This document shows positions 52,479-61,088 of a stretch of DNA of 64,000 nt, piece after piece. Under the pieces are notes generated by a model that worked only from the letters and a program-made list of their open reading frames with translations, was not told the DNA's origin and did no database searches. The position numbers and the translations under genes are program-made. Each line of letters opens with the position of its first letter. Position 1 is the stretch's first letter. The DNA comes from Parasediminibacterium sp046546515 (GTDB lineage: Bacteria > Bacteroidota > Bacteroidia > Chitinophagales > Chitinophagaceae), in NCBI RefSeq assembly GCF_046546515.1, contig NZ_JBKHKJ010000007.1, positions 62,001 to 126,000 on the forward strand, written 5' to 3'.

Positions 52479-53135
52479 ATGCAAACTGTATATTTCATAT
52501 CTGGTTTAGGGGCAGACAAAAGGGCATTTGCTTTTTTAAATTTGTCTTTTTGCAAGCCTATTTTTATAGAATGGATTGTCCCACTGCCGAAGGAAACAAT
52601 GGCTAGCTATGCTGGTAGGTTAAAAGCAGTTATTACCGAACCCAACCCAATTCTAGTTGGCCTGTCCTTTGGTGGGATGTTGGCAACCGAAATGGCAAAG
52701 ACCGACCCAACACTAAAAGCCATCCTTATTTCCAGCAACAAAACAGCTAGTGAGTTCCCTTTTTGGCTGCGGCTTGGCAAATACTTCCCCATATACAAAT
52801 GGATGCCAGGGAGCGTTACCAAATCCCGTCCCGCATTCCGCTTCTTTTGCTGGATGCTAGGTGCAAAAACAGAAAAAGGGAAGAAATTACTCTGGCAAAT
52901 TATCCAGGATACAGACATTCCATTTTCCCAATGGGTGATAGAAGCCATTATGCAATGGGGCAATGATGTTATTCCCCCGAACATTACCCATATACATGGC
53001 AAGGCCGATAGGCTGCTGCCTTATTACCTTATCAAGAACCCTAATTATACCATACCCACCGGCGGCCATTCAATGGTAATGGCTTATGCGAAGGAAATTT
53101 CAGGGTTGCTAAAGGTATTGATTGATAAACCGTAA
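52479..53135 (+). CDS. Alpha/beta hydrolase
   Basis: 218 residues from the ATG at 52479 (MQTVYFISGLGADKRAF), 29 bases after hemJ. The nucleophile elbow is GLSFGGM (Ser near 69), the acid is probably in HGKADRLLP, and the catalytic His is in GGHSMVM near the C-terminus. Members of this small group lack a clear assigned substrate. Confidence 0.85.
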   Translation: MQTVYFISGLGADKRAFAFLNLSFCKPIFIEWIVPLPKETMASYAGRLKAVITEPNPILVGLSFGGMLATEMAKTDPTLKAILISSNKTASEFPFWLRLGKYFPIYKWMPGSVTKSRPAFRFFCWMLGAKTEKGKKLLWQIIQDTDIPFSQWVIEAIMQWGNDVIPPNITHIHGKADRLLPYYLIKNPNYTIPTGGHSMVMAYAKEISGLLKVLIDKP

Positions 53136-53190
53136 AGATTATTTGTAACAAGGGCAGTTAAATAGCAAAACGAGTAGCTAAACCATTTTT

Positions 53191-53239
53191 ACTTACTACT
53201 TATGACTTACTACTTATTACTTACGACTACTTATTTACA
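53191..53239. repeat. Heptamer array upstream of pth
   Basis: Units ACTTACT, ACTTATG, ACTTACT, ACTTATT, ACTTACG, ACTACTT, ATTTACA. The last unit runs into the TACATTTG -7 element of pth, so the array occupies the place of the upstream promoter. Confidence 0.75.
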
Positions 53240-53243
53240 TTTG
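53236..53243 (+). promoter_or_regulatory. TAnnTTTG -7 element of pth
   Basis: TACATTTG is an exact consensus match and ends four bases before the pth ATG (53248), so the mRNA should be leaderless or nearly so. Confidence 0.55.
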
Positions 53244-53247
53244 CCGC

Positions 53248-53826
53248 ATGAGCAAGTTTTTGATTGTAGGGCTAGGGAATGTAGGCACAGAATACAACCA
53301 CACCCGTCACAATATTGGGTTTGATGTGCTAGATGCATTTGTGCTAAAACACAATGGCTTTTTTCAAATGGACAGACTGGCATACAAAGCCGAGGTAAAG
53401 TGGAAAGGCAGGGTGTTTATTTGCATCAAGCCTACTACCTACATGAATCTAAGCGGCAAAGCGTTTAAATACTGGCAGCTAAAAGAAAACATAGACATTG
53501 AAAATACACTAACCATAGTAGATGACCTTGCCCTGCCCATCAACAAGCTGCGACTGCGTGCCGCTGGCAGCGATGCAGGGCACAATGGGTTACGGGACAT
53601 ACAACTAACACTAGGCACAGACAAGTACCCAAAACTACGCTTTGGCATCGGCAGCCAGTTCCCCAAAGGGATGCAGGTAGAATTTGTTTTGGGCAAATGG
53701 TTCCCGGAGGAACGCCCCCTCATTATCCAGAAAATAGACAAGTGTACCGAGGCTATTGAGCAATTTGCCACCATTGGCATAGAAAAAACCATGAATTTCA
53801 TAAATAATTTAGCCTTTACACAATAA
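53248..53826 (+). CDS. pth: Peptidyl-tRNA hydrolase
   Basis: 192 residues. It releases peptides from peptidyl-tRNAs. IVGLGNVGTEYNHTRHNIGFDVLDAF contains the catalytic His (about residue 22) and the conserved Asn pair. KPTTYMNLSGKA and DDLALPINKLRLRAAGSDAGHNGLRDI contain the conserved Asp and His/Asn. The promoter appears to leave almost no leader. Confidence 0.96.
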   Translation: MSKFLIVGLGNVGTEYNHTRHNIGFDVLDAFVLKHNGFFQMDRLAYKAEVKWKGRVFICIKPTTYMNLSGKAFKYWQLKENIDIENTLTIVDDLALPINKLRLRAAGSDAGHNGLRDIQLTLGTDKYPKLRFGIGSQFPKGMQVEFVLGKWFPEERPLIIQKIDKCTEAIEQFATIGIEKTMNFINNLAFTQ

Positions 53827-53946
53827 ATCATATACAAAAACAGTTTATAAGTAGTGGAATACAATATATGTAGCAGGGTCTAGCAACAGCCACTTCAAAA
53901 AGGGGTGCATTTGCAGCTATATAATTACTATTTTAATACTACTACC

Positions 53947-54558
53947 ATGAAGATTTTTTGTGTAGGGCGGAATTATATTGATCATGCAAAGGAGCTTGGG
54001 AACGACGTGCCCGAGGAGCCTGTCATTTTCATGAAGCCTAAAAGTGCTTTGTTACAGGCACATACACCATTTTATTACCCTGAGTTTTCAAACGAGCTTC
54101 ATTACGAGGCCGAGGTAGTGCTGCGTATATGCAAGAATGGCCGCTATGTGCAAGAACGCCAGGCCTCTAAATACTACAATGCTTTTTCATTGGGTATTGA
54201 TTTCACGGCAAGGGACATACAGAACGAGCTAAAGAAAAAAGGCCTGCCTTGGGAAAAAGCAAAAGCTTGGGACAATTCTGCTGTTGTAGCCAACTGGATA
54301 GACATTACGCCCGATAATGCCAAAAAGCCCGTTTCTTTTTCGCTGAAGCAAAATGACCTTGTTGTTCAACGGGGCAATACAAAGGACATGATTTTTTCTT
54401 TCAGCCAAGTAATAGCCCACATCTCTAATTATTTCTCTTTAAACATAGGCGACATGGTTTTTACCGGCACCCCAGCGGGTGTGGGCGAATGCATGCCTGG
54501 CGACAAGTTGGAAGGATTTATTGAAGAAACAAGCGTTTTTGAACTGGAAATAAAATAG
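53947..54558 (+). CDS. Fumarylacetoacetate hydrolase-family protein
   Basis: 203 residues from the ATG at 53947 (MKIFCVGRNYIDHAKELGNDV). The metal-binding acids lie in HYEAEVVLRI (Glu pair near 58-60) and LGIDFTARDIQ (Asp near 92). IFMKPKSAL and FTGTPAGVGEC are also conserved. Members cleave or decarboxylate acylpyruvates, or act as oxaloacetate tautomerase or decarboxylase. The substrate is not clear. The next gene starts 52 bases later. Confidence 0.9.
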   Translation: MKIFCVGRNYIDHAKELGNDVPEEPVIFMKPKSALLQAHTPFYYPEFSNELHYEAEVVLRICKNGRYVQERQASKYYNAFSLGIDFTARDIQNELKKKGLPWEKAKAWDNSAVVANWIDITPDNAKKPVSFSLKQNDLVVQRGNTKDMIFSFSQVIAHISNYFSLNIGDMVFTGTPAGVGECMPGDKLEGFIEETSVFELEIK

Positions 54559-54610
54559 CACCCTTTAACACGATTAAAACAAAAATTTTGAAAACAAAAA
54601 GTATTCTGCC

Positions 54611-56677
54611 ATGCTGAACCGAGATACATTATTACAAGCATACCGGCTAATGGTTACGGCAAAAGCCATGGGCGATACATTTGAAGCCAACAGGCAAGCC
54701 TGTATTTACGAGCATTCTACCTCTAGGGGTCACGAAGCTATACAGATAGCCACTGGCATACAGTTATTGCCATGCGACTGGGTAAGCCCGTATTACAGGG
54801 ATGACAGCATGTTACTTTCGCTCGGCTTCACGGAGCATGAGCTGATATTGCAACTGCTGGCTAAAAAAGATGACCCATTTTCCGGTGGGAGGTCTTATTA
54901 CAGCCACCCAAGCAACAAAGATGGCGTTCGGCCGTCTATCATACACCAAAGCAGTGCCACGGGTATGCAAGCGATACCCACCACCGGGCTTGCGCATGGA
55001 TTGCAGTTTTTAGAAACCACCCATTCTGCCTTGCTGAAAAAAGGCGAGAACGGCGAATGCCCAATTGTGCTTTGCTCTATGGGTGATGGCAGCGTAACCG
55101 AAGGCGAGGTAAGCGAAGCATTGCAATTTGCTGTTTTAAAGCAACTGCCTATTGTATATTTAGTACAGGACAACCAATGGGGTACTAGTGCTACCGCAGA
55201 GGAAACACGCACGTCCACTGCTTTTGAATATGCGGCTGGCTTCAAGGGGCTACACAGAATGCAATGCGATGGCAGCGATTTTATGCGCAGCTACGAGACC
55301 ATGCAGCAAGCCATTGCTTATGCAAGGGTAGAACGTAAGCCAGTGCTTGTACATGCCCGTGTGCCATTGCTAGGCCACCATACCAACAGCATACGCCGCG
55401 AATTTTACCGTGACAGGGAAGATTTACTAAGGCATGGCTTGTACGACCCTTTACCCAAAATGAGGGTATTGCTAAACAGTGCAGGTTTTAATGACCATGA
55501 TATTAATGAAACAGAGGCAGATGCGCAAAGAACGGTAACAGATGCTTTTGACAAAGCAGTTGTAGCAGAGGAACCAGATGCTACAAGCGTGGAAGACAAT
55601 GTTTTTGCGCCTACACCAGTAACAGAAGAAAAAGGCACAAGAAGCCCTAAGGGAAGCGAGCAGGTAATGATGGTAGATGCAGCCCTACATGCAATAGAGG
55701 AAATAATGGAAGACCATGCCGAGGCGGTTTTGTATGGTCAGGACGTGGGCAGGAGGCTAGGTGGCATTTTCAGGGAAACCGCAACCCTTGCTGAAAAATT
55801 TGGCGACAAGCGTGTGTTCAACACCGCAATACAAGAGGCATACATAGTAGGCAGTACCGTGGGCATGTCTGCCATGGGCGTGAAGCCCATAGTGGAAGTG
55901 CAGTTTGGCGATTATATTTACCCAGGCTTCAACCAGTTGGTAAGCGAGGTTTCAAAATCCAACTACCTTACCAATGGCAAGTTTCCAGTAGGCGTGGTTT
56001 TGCGGGTGCCAGTAGGCGCTTATGGCGGCGGTGGCCCATACCATAGTGGTAGTGTAGAAAGTACATTGCTGTCTATCAAAGGCATAAAAGTTGCTTACCC
56101 ATCTAATGCCGCAGACATGAAAGGGCTGATGAAAGCCGCTTACTATGACCCAAACCCTGTGGTAATGCTAGAGCACAAAGGCATATACTGGAGCAAAATG
56201 CCTGGTACGGAAGAAGCAAGAATGCCAGAGCCCTCAAAAGATTATATATTCCCGCTGGGCAAAGCAAGGGTAGTGCAAGCTGCCGAGGCTGCTCATATAA
56301 GAACAGGGGACACCGCTTGTATCATTACTTACGGCATGGGGGTATATTGGGCAAAAGCCGCTGCGAAAAAATATCCCGGCCAAGTAGAAATCATAGATTT
56401 AAGGACATTGTTCCCGCTTGATGAAGAAATGGTATTTGAGGCGGCCACCCGCCACGGCAAAGTGATAGTGCTAAGCGAGGAACAGCAAAACAATTCTTTT
56501 GCAGAATCGCTATCCCTGCGCATATCCAACAGCTGCTACCATTTCCTAGATGCAAGGGTAGAGGTAATTGGGGCTTTGAACCTGCCTGCCGTGCCTACCA
56601 ACCTTATCCTAGAAGCAGCAATGCTGCCTACGGTAGATAAAGTGATAAAGAGGCTTGACAAGCTATTGAGGTATTAG
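54611..56677 (+). CDS. Fused E1 alpha-beta of branched-chain 2-oxoacid dehydrogenase
   Basis: 688 residues. The N-terminal part (about 1-300) is the alpha chain with the thiamine diphosphate motif GDGSVTEGEVSEALQFAVLKQLPIVYLVQDN (about 158-188). A linker of about 50 residues, rich in Glu, Ala and Thr, leads to the beta chain (about 350-688), with YGQDVGRRLGG, FNTAIQEAYIVGSTVGMSAMG and YGGGGPYHSGSVES. The closest match is the branched-chain 2-oxoacid dehydrogenase of Bacteroidota. Elsewhere alpha and beta are usually separate genes. E2 and E3 are not in the window. Confidence 0.92.
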   Translation: MLNRDTLLQAYRLMVTAKAMGDTFEANRQACIYEHSTSRGHEAIQIATGIQLLPCDWVSPYYRDDSMLLSLGFTEHELILQLLAKKDDPFSGGRSYYSHPSNKDGVRPSIIHQSSATGMQAIPTTGLAHGLQFLETTHSALLKKGENGECPIVLCSMGDGSVTEGEVSEALQFAVLKQLPIVYLVQDNQWGTSATAEETRTSTAFEYAAGFKGLHRMQCDGSDFMRSYETMQQAIAYARVERKPVLVHARVPLLGHHTNSIRREFYRDREDLLRHGLYDPLPKMRVLLNSAGFNDHDINETEADAQRTVTDAFDKAVVAEEPDATSVEDNVFAPTPVTEEKGTRSPKGSEQVMMVDAALHAIEEIMEDHAEAVLYGQDVGRRLGGIFRETATLAEKFGDKRVFNTAIQEAYIVGSTVGMSAMGVKPIVEVQFGDYIYPGFNQLVSEVSKSNYLTNGKFPVGVVLRVPVGAYGGGGPYHSGSVESTLLSIKGIKVAYPSNAADMKGLMKAAYYDPNPVVMLEHKGIYWSKMPGTEEARMPEPSKDYIFPLGKARVVQAAEAAHIRTGDTACIITYGMGVYWAKAAAKKYPGQVEIIDLRTLFPLDEEMVFEAATRHGKVIVLSEEQQNNSFAESLSLRISNSCYHFLDARVEVIGALNLPAVPTNLILEAAMLPTVDKVIKRLDKLLRY

Positions 56678-56705
56678 GGGAAATAAATTAAGGTTTAGAG
56701 ATAAA

Positions 56706-56740
56706 AAGTTGCAGTTAAGTGATTAGCTGCAACTTTTTTT
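56706..56740 (+). terminator. Rho-independent terminator after the E1 gene
   Basis: AAAGTTGCAG and CTGCAACTTT form a 9-10 bp stem with a 12-base loop, running into a T tract. Confidence 0.8.
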
Positions 56741-57188
56741 GCTAATCAAAGTTGCCAAAAAAACTTACTTACTAGCGCAAGTGTTTAGCTTTAGTTCATC
56801 ACTTGTACCTATTAAAAAAGGCAGTTTTTAACTTGTAAGCATCGTATAATAAAAAACACTGGTTACAACGCTTTTTTATAACCATACTGTATCTTAAAGA
56901 CAATATTCAGTATTTTCATTATAGTCGTGCCTCAAACATCAATACTGATGCTAAAAAAAAGGGTAGTGGTTAGTTAAGCATTAATGAAAATTTGAAATGC
57001 GTATTATTATTATATAAAGATTATCAAATAAATGGAATGTTATGGGTTGGCAACAAAAAATTGGAGCAACCAATTTAGACTAACTAATTATACACATAAA
57101 TTTGTTGCTCATCAAAGAACCTCGCGAGAGTAGCCACAACATTATAAAGGAATTGATTAAAATACGAAATGTAACAATCTGATTAATT
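56741..57188. other. AT-rich intergenic region before the glycan cluster
   Basis: About 450 bases, very AT-rich, with no gene and no repeat that I recognise. A promoter for the MBOAT operon should lie here; no confident -7 element could be picked out. Confidence 0.4.
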
Positions 57189-58643
57189 ATGCTTTTTAAT
57201 TCTATACATTTTTTTGTTTTTTTTATTATTGTAACTACTTTTTATTTCGCTATCCCATATAAAAACAGATGGCTATTGCTATTACTTAGTAGTTGTTATT
57301 TTTATATGGCATTTGTGCCTATTTATATATTAATTTTAGGTTTTACAATTCTGATAGACTATTTTGCTGGCATTTATATTGAAAATGCAAAAGGACACAG
57401 GCGTAAGCTATATTTAATTTTTAGTTTGATTGCCAATATTGGTGTGCTTGCCGTTTTTAAATACTACAATTTTTTAAACAGCAACCTTACTTATTTTTTT
57501 AATGCCTTTGGCAAAACCAATCCTATTCCTTATTTATCAATCCTATTACCCATTGGGCTTTCTTTCCATACATTTCAGGCAATGAGTTATACCATAGAAG
57601 TATATAGGGCAAACCAAAAGGCAGAGAGACATTTTGGCATTTACGCTTTATATGTAATGTTTTACCCCCAGCTTGTTGCAGGCCCGATAGAGCGGCCCCA
57701 GAATATATTGCACCAGTTTAGGGAGCAATTCGATTTTAACTATGACAGAGTTACCAGCGGGCTAAGGCTAATGGCATGGGGTCTTTTTAAGAAAGTGGTA
57801 ATTGCAGATAGGTTGGCAACCTTGGTAGATGCTGTTTATAATAACCCACACCATTATAACAGTTTTAGCCTTATTGTTGCTACTGTATTTTTTACCATTC
57901 AAATTTTCTGCGACTTTTCTGGCTATTCCGATGTGGCCATTGGCACGGCAAGGATTATGGGTTTTACCCTAATGACTAATTTTAACAACCCATACCAATC
58001 AAAAAGTATCAGTGAATTTTGGAAACGGTGGCACATTTCATTATCAACCTGGTTTAGGGATTATTTATACATCAGCATTGGGGGCAATAGGGTTTCAATC
58101 CCCCGCTGGTATTTTAATCTGTTTATTGTTTTTTTAGTGAGTGGTCTTTGGCATGGGGCCAATTGGACATTTGTTGTATGGGGTGCCCTGCATGGCTTTT
58201 ATTTGGTTTTTGCACTAGCTACTAAAAATATAAGGGGAAAAATTAGCACAAAAATGTATATTGACAATGTACCTTTTTTGGATACGATAATCACCTTTTT
58301 ATTGATTGCCTTTGCATGGATATTTTTTAGGGCAAATGATATAAACTCTGCCATTTATATTTCAACGCATATATTCACTGGCATACCAAGCTTAATACAT
58401 AAACTTAAAACGCATGTCCCCATTTGGGAATTCATGGAGTTTGGGAAAGGCTATTTTATTTGTTCCCTTTTATTAATCTTGTTTCTAGAAACAATCCATT
58501 ACCTACAAAGCAAAATAAATATTGGTGCTTTTTTTATTAGAAAACCTACCCAGGTTCGGTGGATTATTTATTTAGGTATAGTAGCTGCTATTGTATTGCT
58601 TGGTGTTTTTGAAGAACGCCAATTTATCTATTTTCAATTTTAA
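57189..58643 (+). CDS. MBOAT-family O-acyltransferase (AlgI-like)
   Basis: 484 residues with about eleven helices. LVAGPIERPQNILHQF, FCDFSGYSDVAIGTARIMGF, SEFWKRWHISLSTWFRDYLYISIGG and GLWHGANWTFVVWGALHG are the MBOAT landmarks; the last contains the catalytic His. AlgI-like proteins pass acetyl groups across the inner membrane to O-acetylate exported glycans. A partner with SGNH-type motifs follows four bases later. Base composition is more AT-rich than upstream. Confidence 0.93.
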   Translation: MLFNSIHFFVFFIIVTTFYFAIPYKNRWLLLLLSSCYFYMAFVPIYILILGFTILIDYFAGIYIENAKGHRRKLYLIFSLIANIGVLAVFKYYNFLNSNLTYFFNAFGKTNPIPYLSILLPIGLSFHTFQAMSYTIEVYRANQKAERHFGIYALYVMFYPQLVAGPIERPQNILHQFREQFDFNYDRVTSGLRLMAWGLFKKVVIADRLATLVDAVYNNPHHYNSFSLIVATVFFTIQIFCDFSGYSDVAIGTARIMGFTLMTNFNNPYQSKSISEFWKRWHISLSTWFRDYLYISIGGNRVSIPRWYFNLFIVFLVSGLWHGANWTFVVWGALHGFYLVFALATKNIRGKISTKMYIDNVPFLDTIITFLLIAFAWIFFRANDINSAIYISTHIFTGIPSLIHKLKTHVPIWEFMEFGKGYFICSLLLILFLETIHYLQSKINIGAFFIRKPTQVRWIIYLGIVAAIVLLGVFEERQFIYFQF

Positions 58644-58646
58644 TGC

Positions 58647-59591
58647 ATGAAGAAGCTATTAATAAAAAGCCTTTTAATAATTACCATTGCCCTTGTAAGT
58701 GTAATTATTAAAATATTGATTTCTAATTTCAGTGACTTACGCCAACTGTCATATAAGGTGATACCTTTCAATAATGTATCTAATTCAATATGCTTTAAAG
58801 CAAAATTAGATCAGATGCCAATTTCACATAATTTCAAAAGCTGCACTTTTCTCATTGCGGGGTCGTCCATGAGCCTAAATGATATTTCAGGAAAAATTAT
58901 TGCGAACAGGACCAATGAATGTGTTTATAACATTTCTTCCTGGGGTTTTAAACCAGTGCAAACTATCGAGTTTTTAAACCTAATAAAAAACAATAAGCTT
59001 AAATACATTTTTATAGCATTTAATAATATTGATTTTGGGAAGGCAGATGTAAACATTGACTTTAAGGCAACAGATGCATATTTAAATGGCAATAAACTAA
59101 TAAAGTATTGGGGTGTGATTAATAAATTTAATTTCAACACCTTTTCAAAAGATTTACACTATAGATACAGATTTTCTAGCATCACCAATTCCTACGAATC
59201 AATTGCGTTTGATGAATTTGGTTCTGCACAACTAGACCATGAAGGCTTTGAAATTAGCAAAAAAAGATGGGACACTTATCAAGACACTACTGGCTTTGGT
59301 TATTTTTATAATAGTGTTAATACCTTAGGCATTGTTTGCAAACAAAGAAAAATAAATTTAATTTTAGTTTATCTGCCTTGCAGGCCCAATTTGCAATCCG
59401 CCCAAAATATTATTCAAAATCAAGCGGTTTCTAAAGTTTTAAAAAAGAGATTCGGCAACGCTTTCATTGATATTCAAAATATACATATTCCAATAAGCCA
59501 ATATTGCGATGCAACACATTTATTTAGGGAGGGGGCAGAAAATATTACTAACTTAATAATTGACTCACTAAATAAATCAGTTTTTCGATAA
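58647..59591 (+). CDS. SGNH/AlgJ-like partner of the MBOAT protein
   Basis: 314 residues with an N-terminal membrane anchor (residues 4-28). FLIAGSSMSLNDISG (about 70) resembles the Ser block of SGNH hydrolases, and YCDATHLFREGAENI (about 287-301) the Asp-x-x-His block. This suggests the periplasmic domain that places acetyl groups on the glycan, as AlgJ/AlgX or DltD do. The four-base spacing to the MBOAT gene supports joint function. Sequence similarity is low, so the family call rests on motifs and context. Confidence 0.7.
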   Translation: MKKLLIKSLLIITIALVSVIIKILISNFSDLRQLSYKVIPFNNVSNSICFKAKLDQMPISHNFKSCTFLIAGSSMSLNDISGKIIANRTNECVYNISSWGFKPVQTIEFLNLIKNNKLKYIFIAFNNIDFGKADVNIDFKATDAYLNGNKLIKYWGVINKFNFNTFSKDLHYRYRFSSITNSYESIAFDEFGSAQLDHEGFEISKKRWDTYQDTTGFGYFYNSVNTLGIVCKQRKINLILVYLPCRPNLQSAQNIIQNQAVSKVLKKRFGNAFIDIQNIHIPISQYCDATHLFREGAENITNLIIDSLNKSVFR

Positions 59592-59663
59592 TTTATTTAA
59601 CCTGTAACATAAGCATTATCATTTTTATTATTCAAAATTGTAGGCTTAAAAATAACCATTTAT

Positions 59664-60545
59664 ATGATAGCTGTAAGAATTGAGGGTCGTTTAGGAAACC
59701 AAATGTTTCAATATGCATTTATATATTCAGCATCAAAAAAATTACAAGCAAATTTTTATATTGATAAAGGAATAGAAGTGTTCAAGCTGTATAACTATTT
59801 TGAAATTGAAAAGGATTTGCATTATCCACTCGACAGATTTGTATTTTCGATAAAGGGCTATAAAAATATTTTTCAGTACCACTTACGGAGAGTGTATTAT
59901 CAATTAGCCAATTTTATATTACTTAGAAATGAAATGGTATTAGAATATGATAACTTGCCTGCAAAGGCATTCCTAAAAAATTTAATTGATAACAGGCTTT
60001 ATGTAGGTTTTTATCAGTCTGAAAATTATTTTAGCCATTGTGCTGAAGATATAAAAAAACTGTTTTCCTTAAAAAAAGAAGTAGCTTATTCTTACAAAAG
60101 GTATAAAGTTCAGTTTCCTAATGATAAAATAATTGTAACCATACATATAAGAAAAACAGATTATATAGGTATGGAAAATAGGAATTTGGGTGGGGCAGAT
60201 TTATCGCTTCCATTTTCCTATTACCATAATGCAATTAAAGAATTGAATCGGGTGAACCATTTTTTTATTTTTATTTCTGATGACCAATCGGGGATAGAAG
60301 AGGAGTTTGGCTATTTACCGTTTAAATATATTTCGTATGACGATGAAATTATTGATTTCCAGCATATGCTTCATGCAGATATATGTATAATAGCAAATAG
60401 TACGTTTAGTTGGTGGGCAGCCTATTTAAATAAGAATCCCCAAAAAAAGGTGATAGCTCCTCAGCATTTCTTGGGTTGGCGAATTGGAACACAGGTTCCG
60501 CTAGAGATATATCCTTCCACCTGGGCTTTAATAAAAGTTGGATGA
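59664..60545 (+). CDS. Alpha-1,2-fucosyltransferase-like (GT11)
   Basis: 293 residues. RIEGRLGNQMFQYAFIYSASKK at the start and TIHIRKTDYIG near residue 165 are GT11 motifs (the latter is the HxRRxD GDP-fucose motif). CIIANSTFSWWAAYLN and VIAPQHFLGW complete the set. It adds fucose to surface glycans. The gene follows the O-acetylation pair on the same strand and shares their AT-rich composition. Confidence 0.92.
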   Translation: MIAVRIEGRLGNQMFQYAFIYSASKKLQANFYIDKGIEVFKLYNYFEIEKDLHYPLDRFVFSIKGYKNIFQYHLRRVYYQLANFILLRNEMVLEYDNLPAKAFLKNLIDNRLYVGFYQSENYFSHCAEDIKKLFSLKKEVAYSYKRYKVQFPNDKIIVTIHIRKTDYIGMENRNLGGADLSLPFSYYHNAIKELNRVNHFFIFISDDQSGIEEEFGYLPFKYISYDDEIIDFQHMLHADICIIANSTFSWWAAYLNKNPQKKVIAPQHFLGWRIGTQVPLEIYPSTWALIKVG

Positions 60546-61088
60546 GTATATGAAGAAATACAGATTAAAATGCAATCATCCCGTCGTTATAGGTGTGTCC
60601 CATTAACATATCTAGACCGCAAAGTAGCATACCCCTACGAAATTTGTATCTTATTAGTTGTTTAGTTTCATTACATTGTAGAGGGTATCTTTCAGCGCCC
60701 AATTACTACCTCTCCAAGCCATAATTTTAAAACAAAAAAATGTATATAAGCTTTACAGGGAATATTTCACCACAACATAGCTTTGGGCATCCACCATTGC
60801 TATCTGTGCTAGTTGAATTCACAGGCTACAGGCTAGCATGCAAAGAACCCGAATACAAGGAGTTAAGAGGCTGTTAAGCTCAAACAATTCTTCTTTTGGG
60901 AATAATTGTGTTACTAAATATATTTTTTTACCACTGCAATAGCCTTCTGCCACACAATCAAGTCCTTATAACTTTTATTTGTAACATGCTATTTTAATTT
61001 ATAAATATTCTCTTTGTTTTTTAATTTAACTCTTCTTCTCTCTTATTATTAATACTCGCAACGATAAACTCTTTGCCCCATTGCCTGT
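60546..61088. other. Intergenic region without recognisable features
   Basis: About 540 bases between the fucosyltransferase and leuA-like genes. No open frame of interest, no strong palindrome. It may hold decayed sequence, but I cannot identify a source. Confidence 0.4.
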
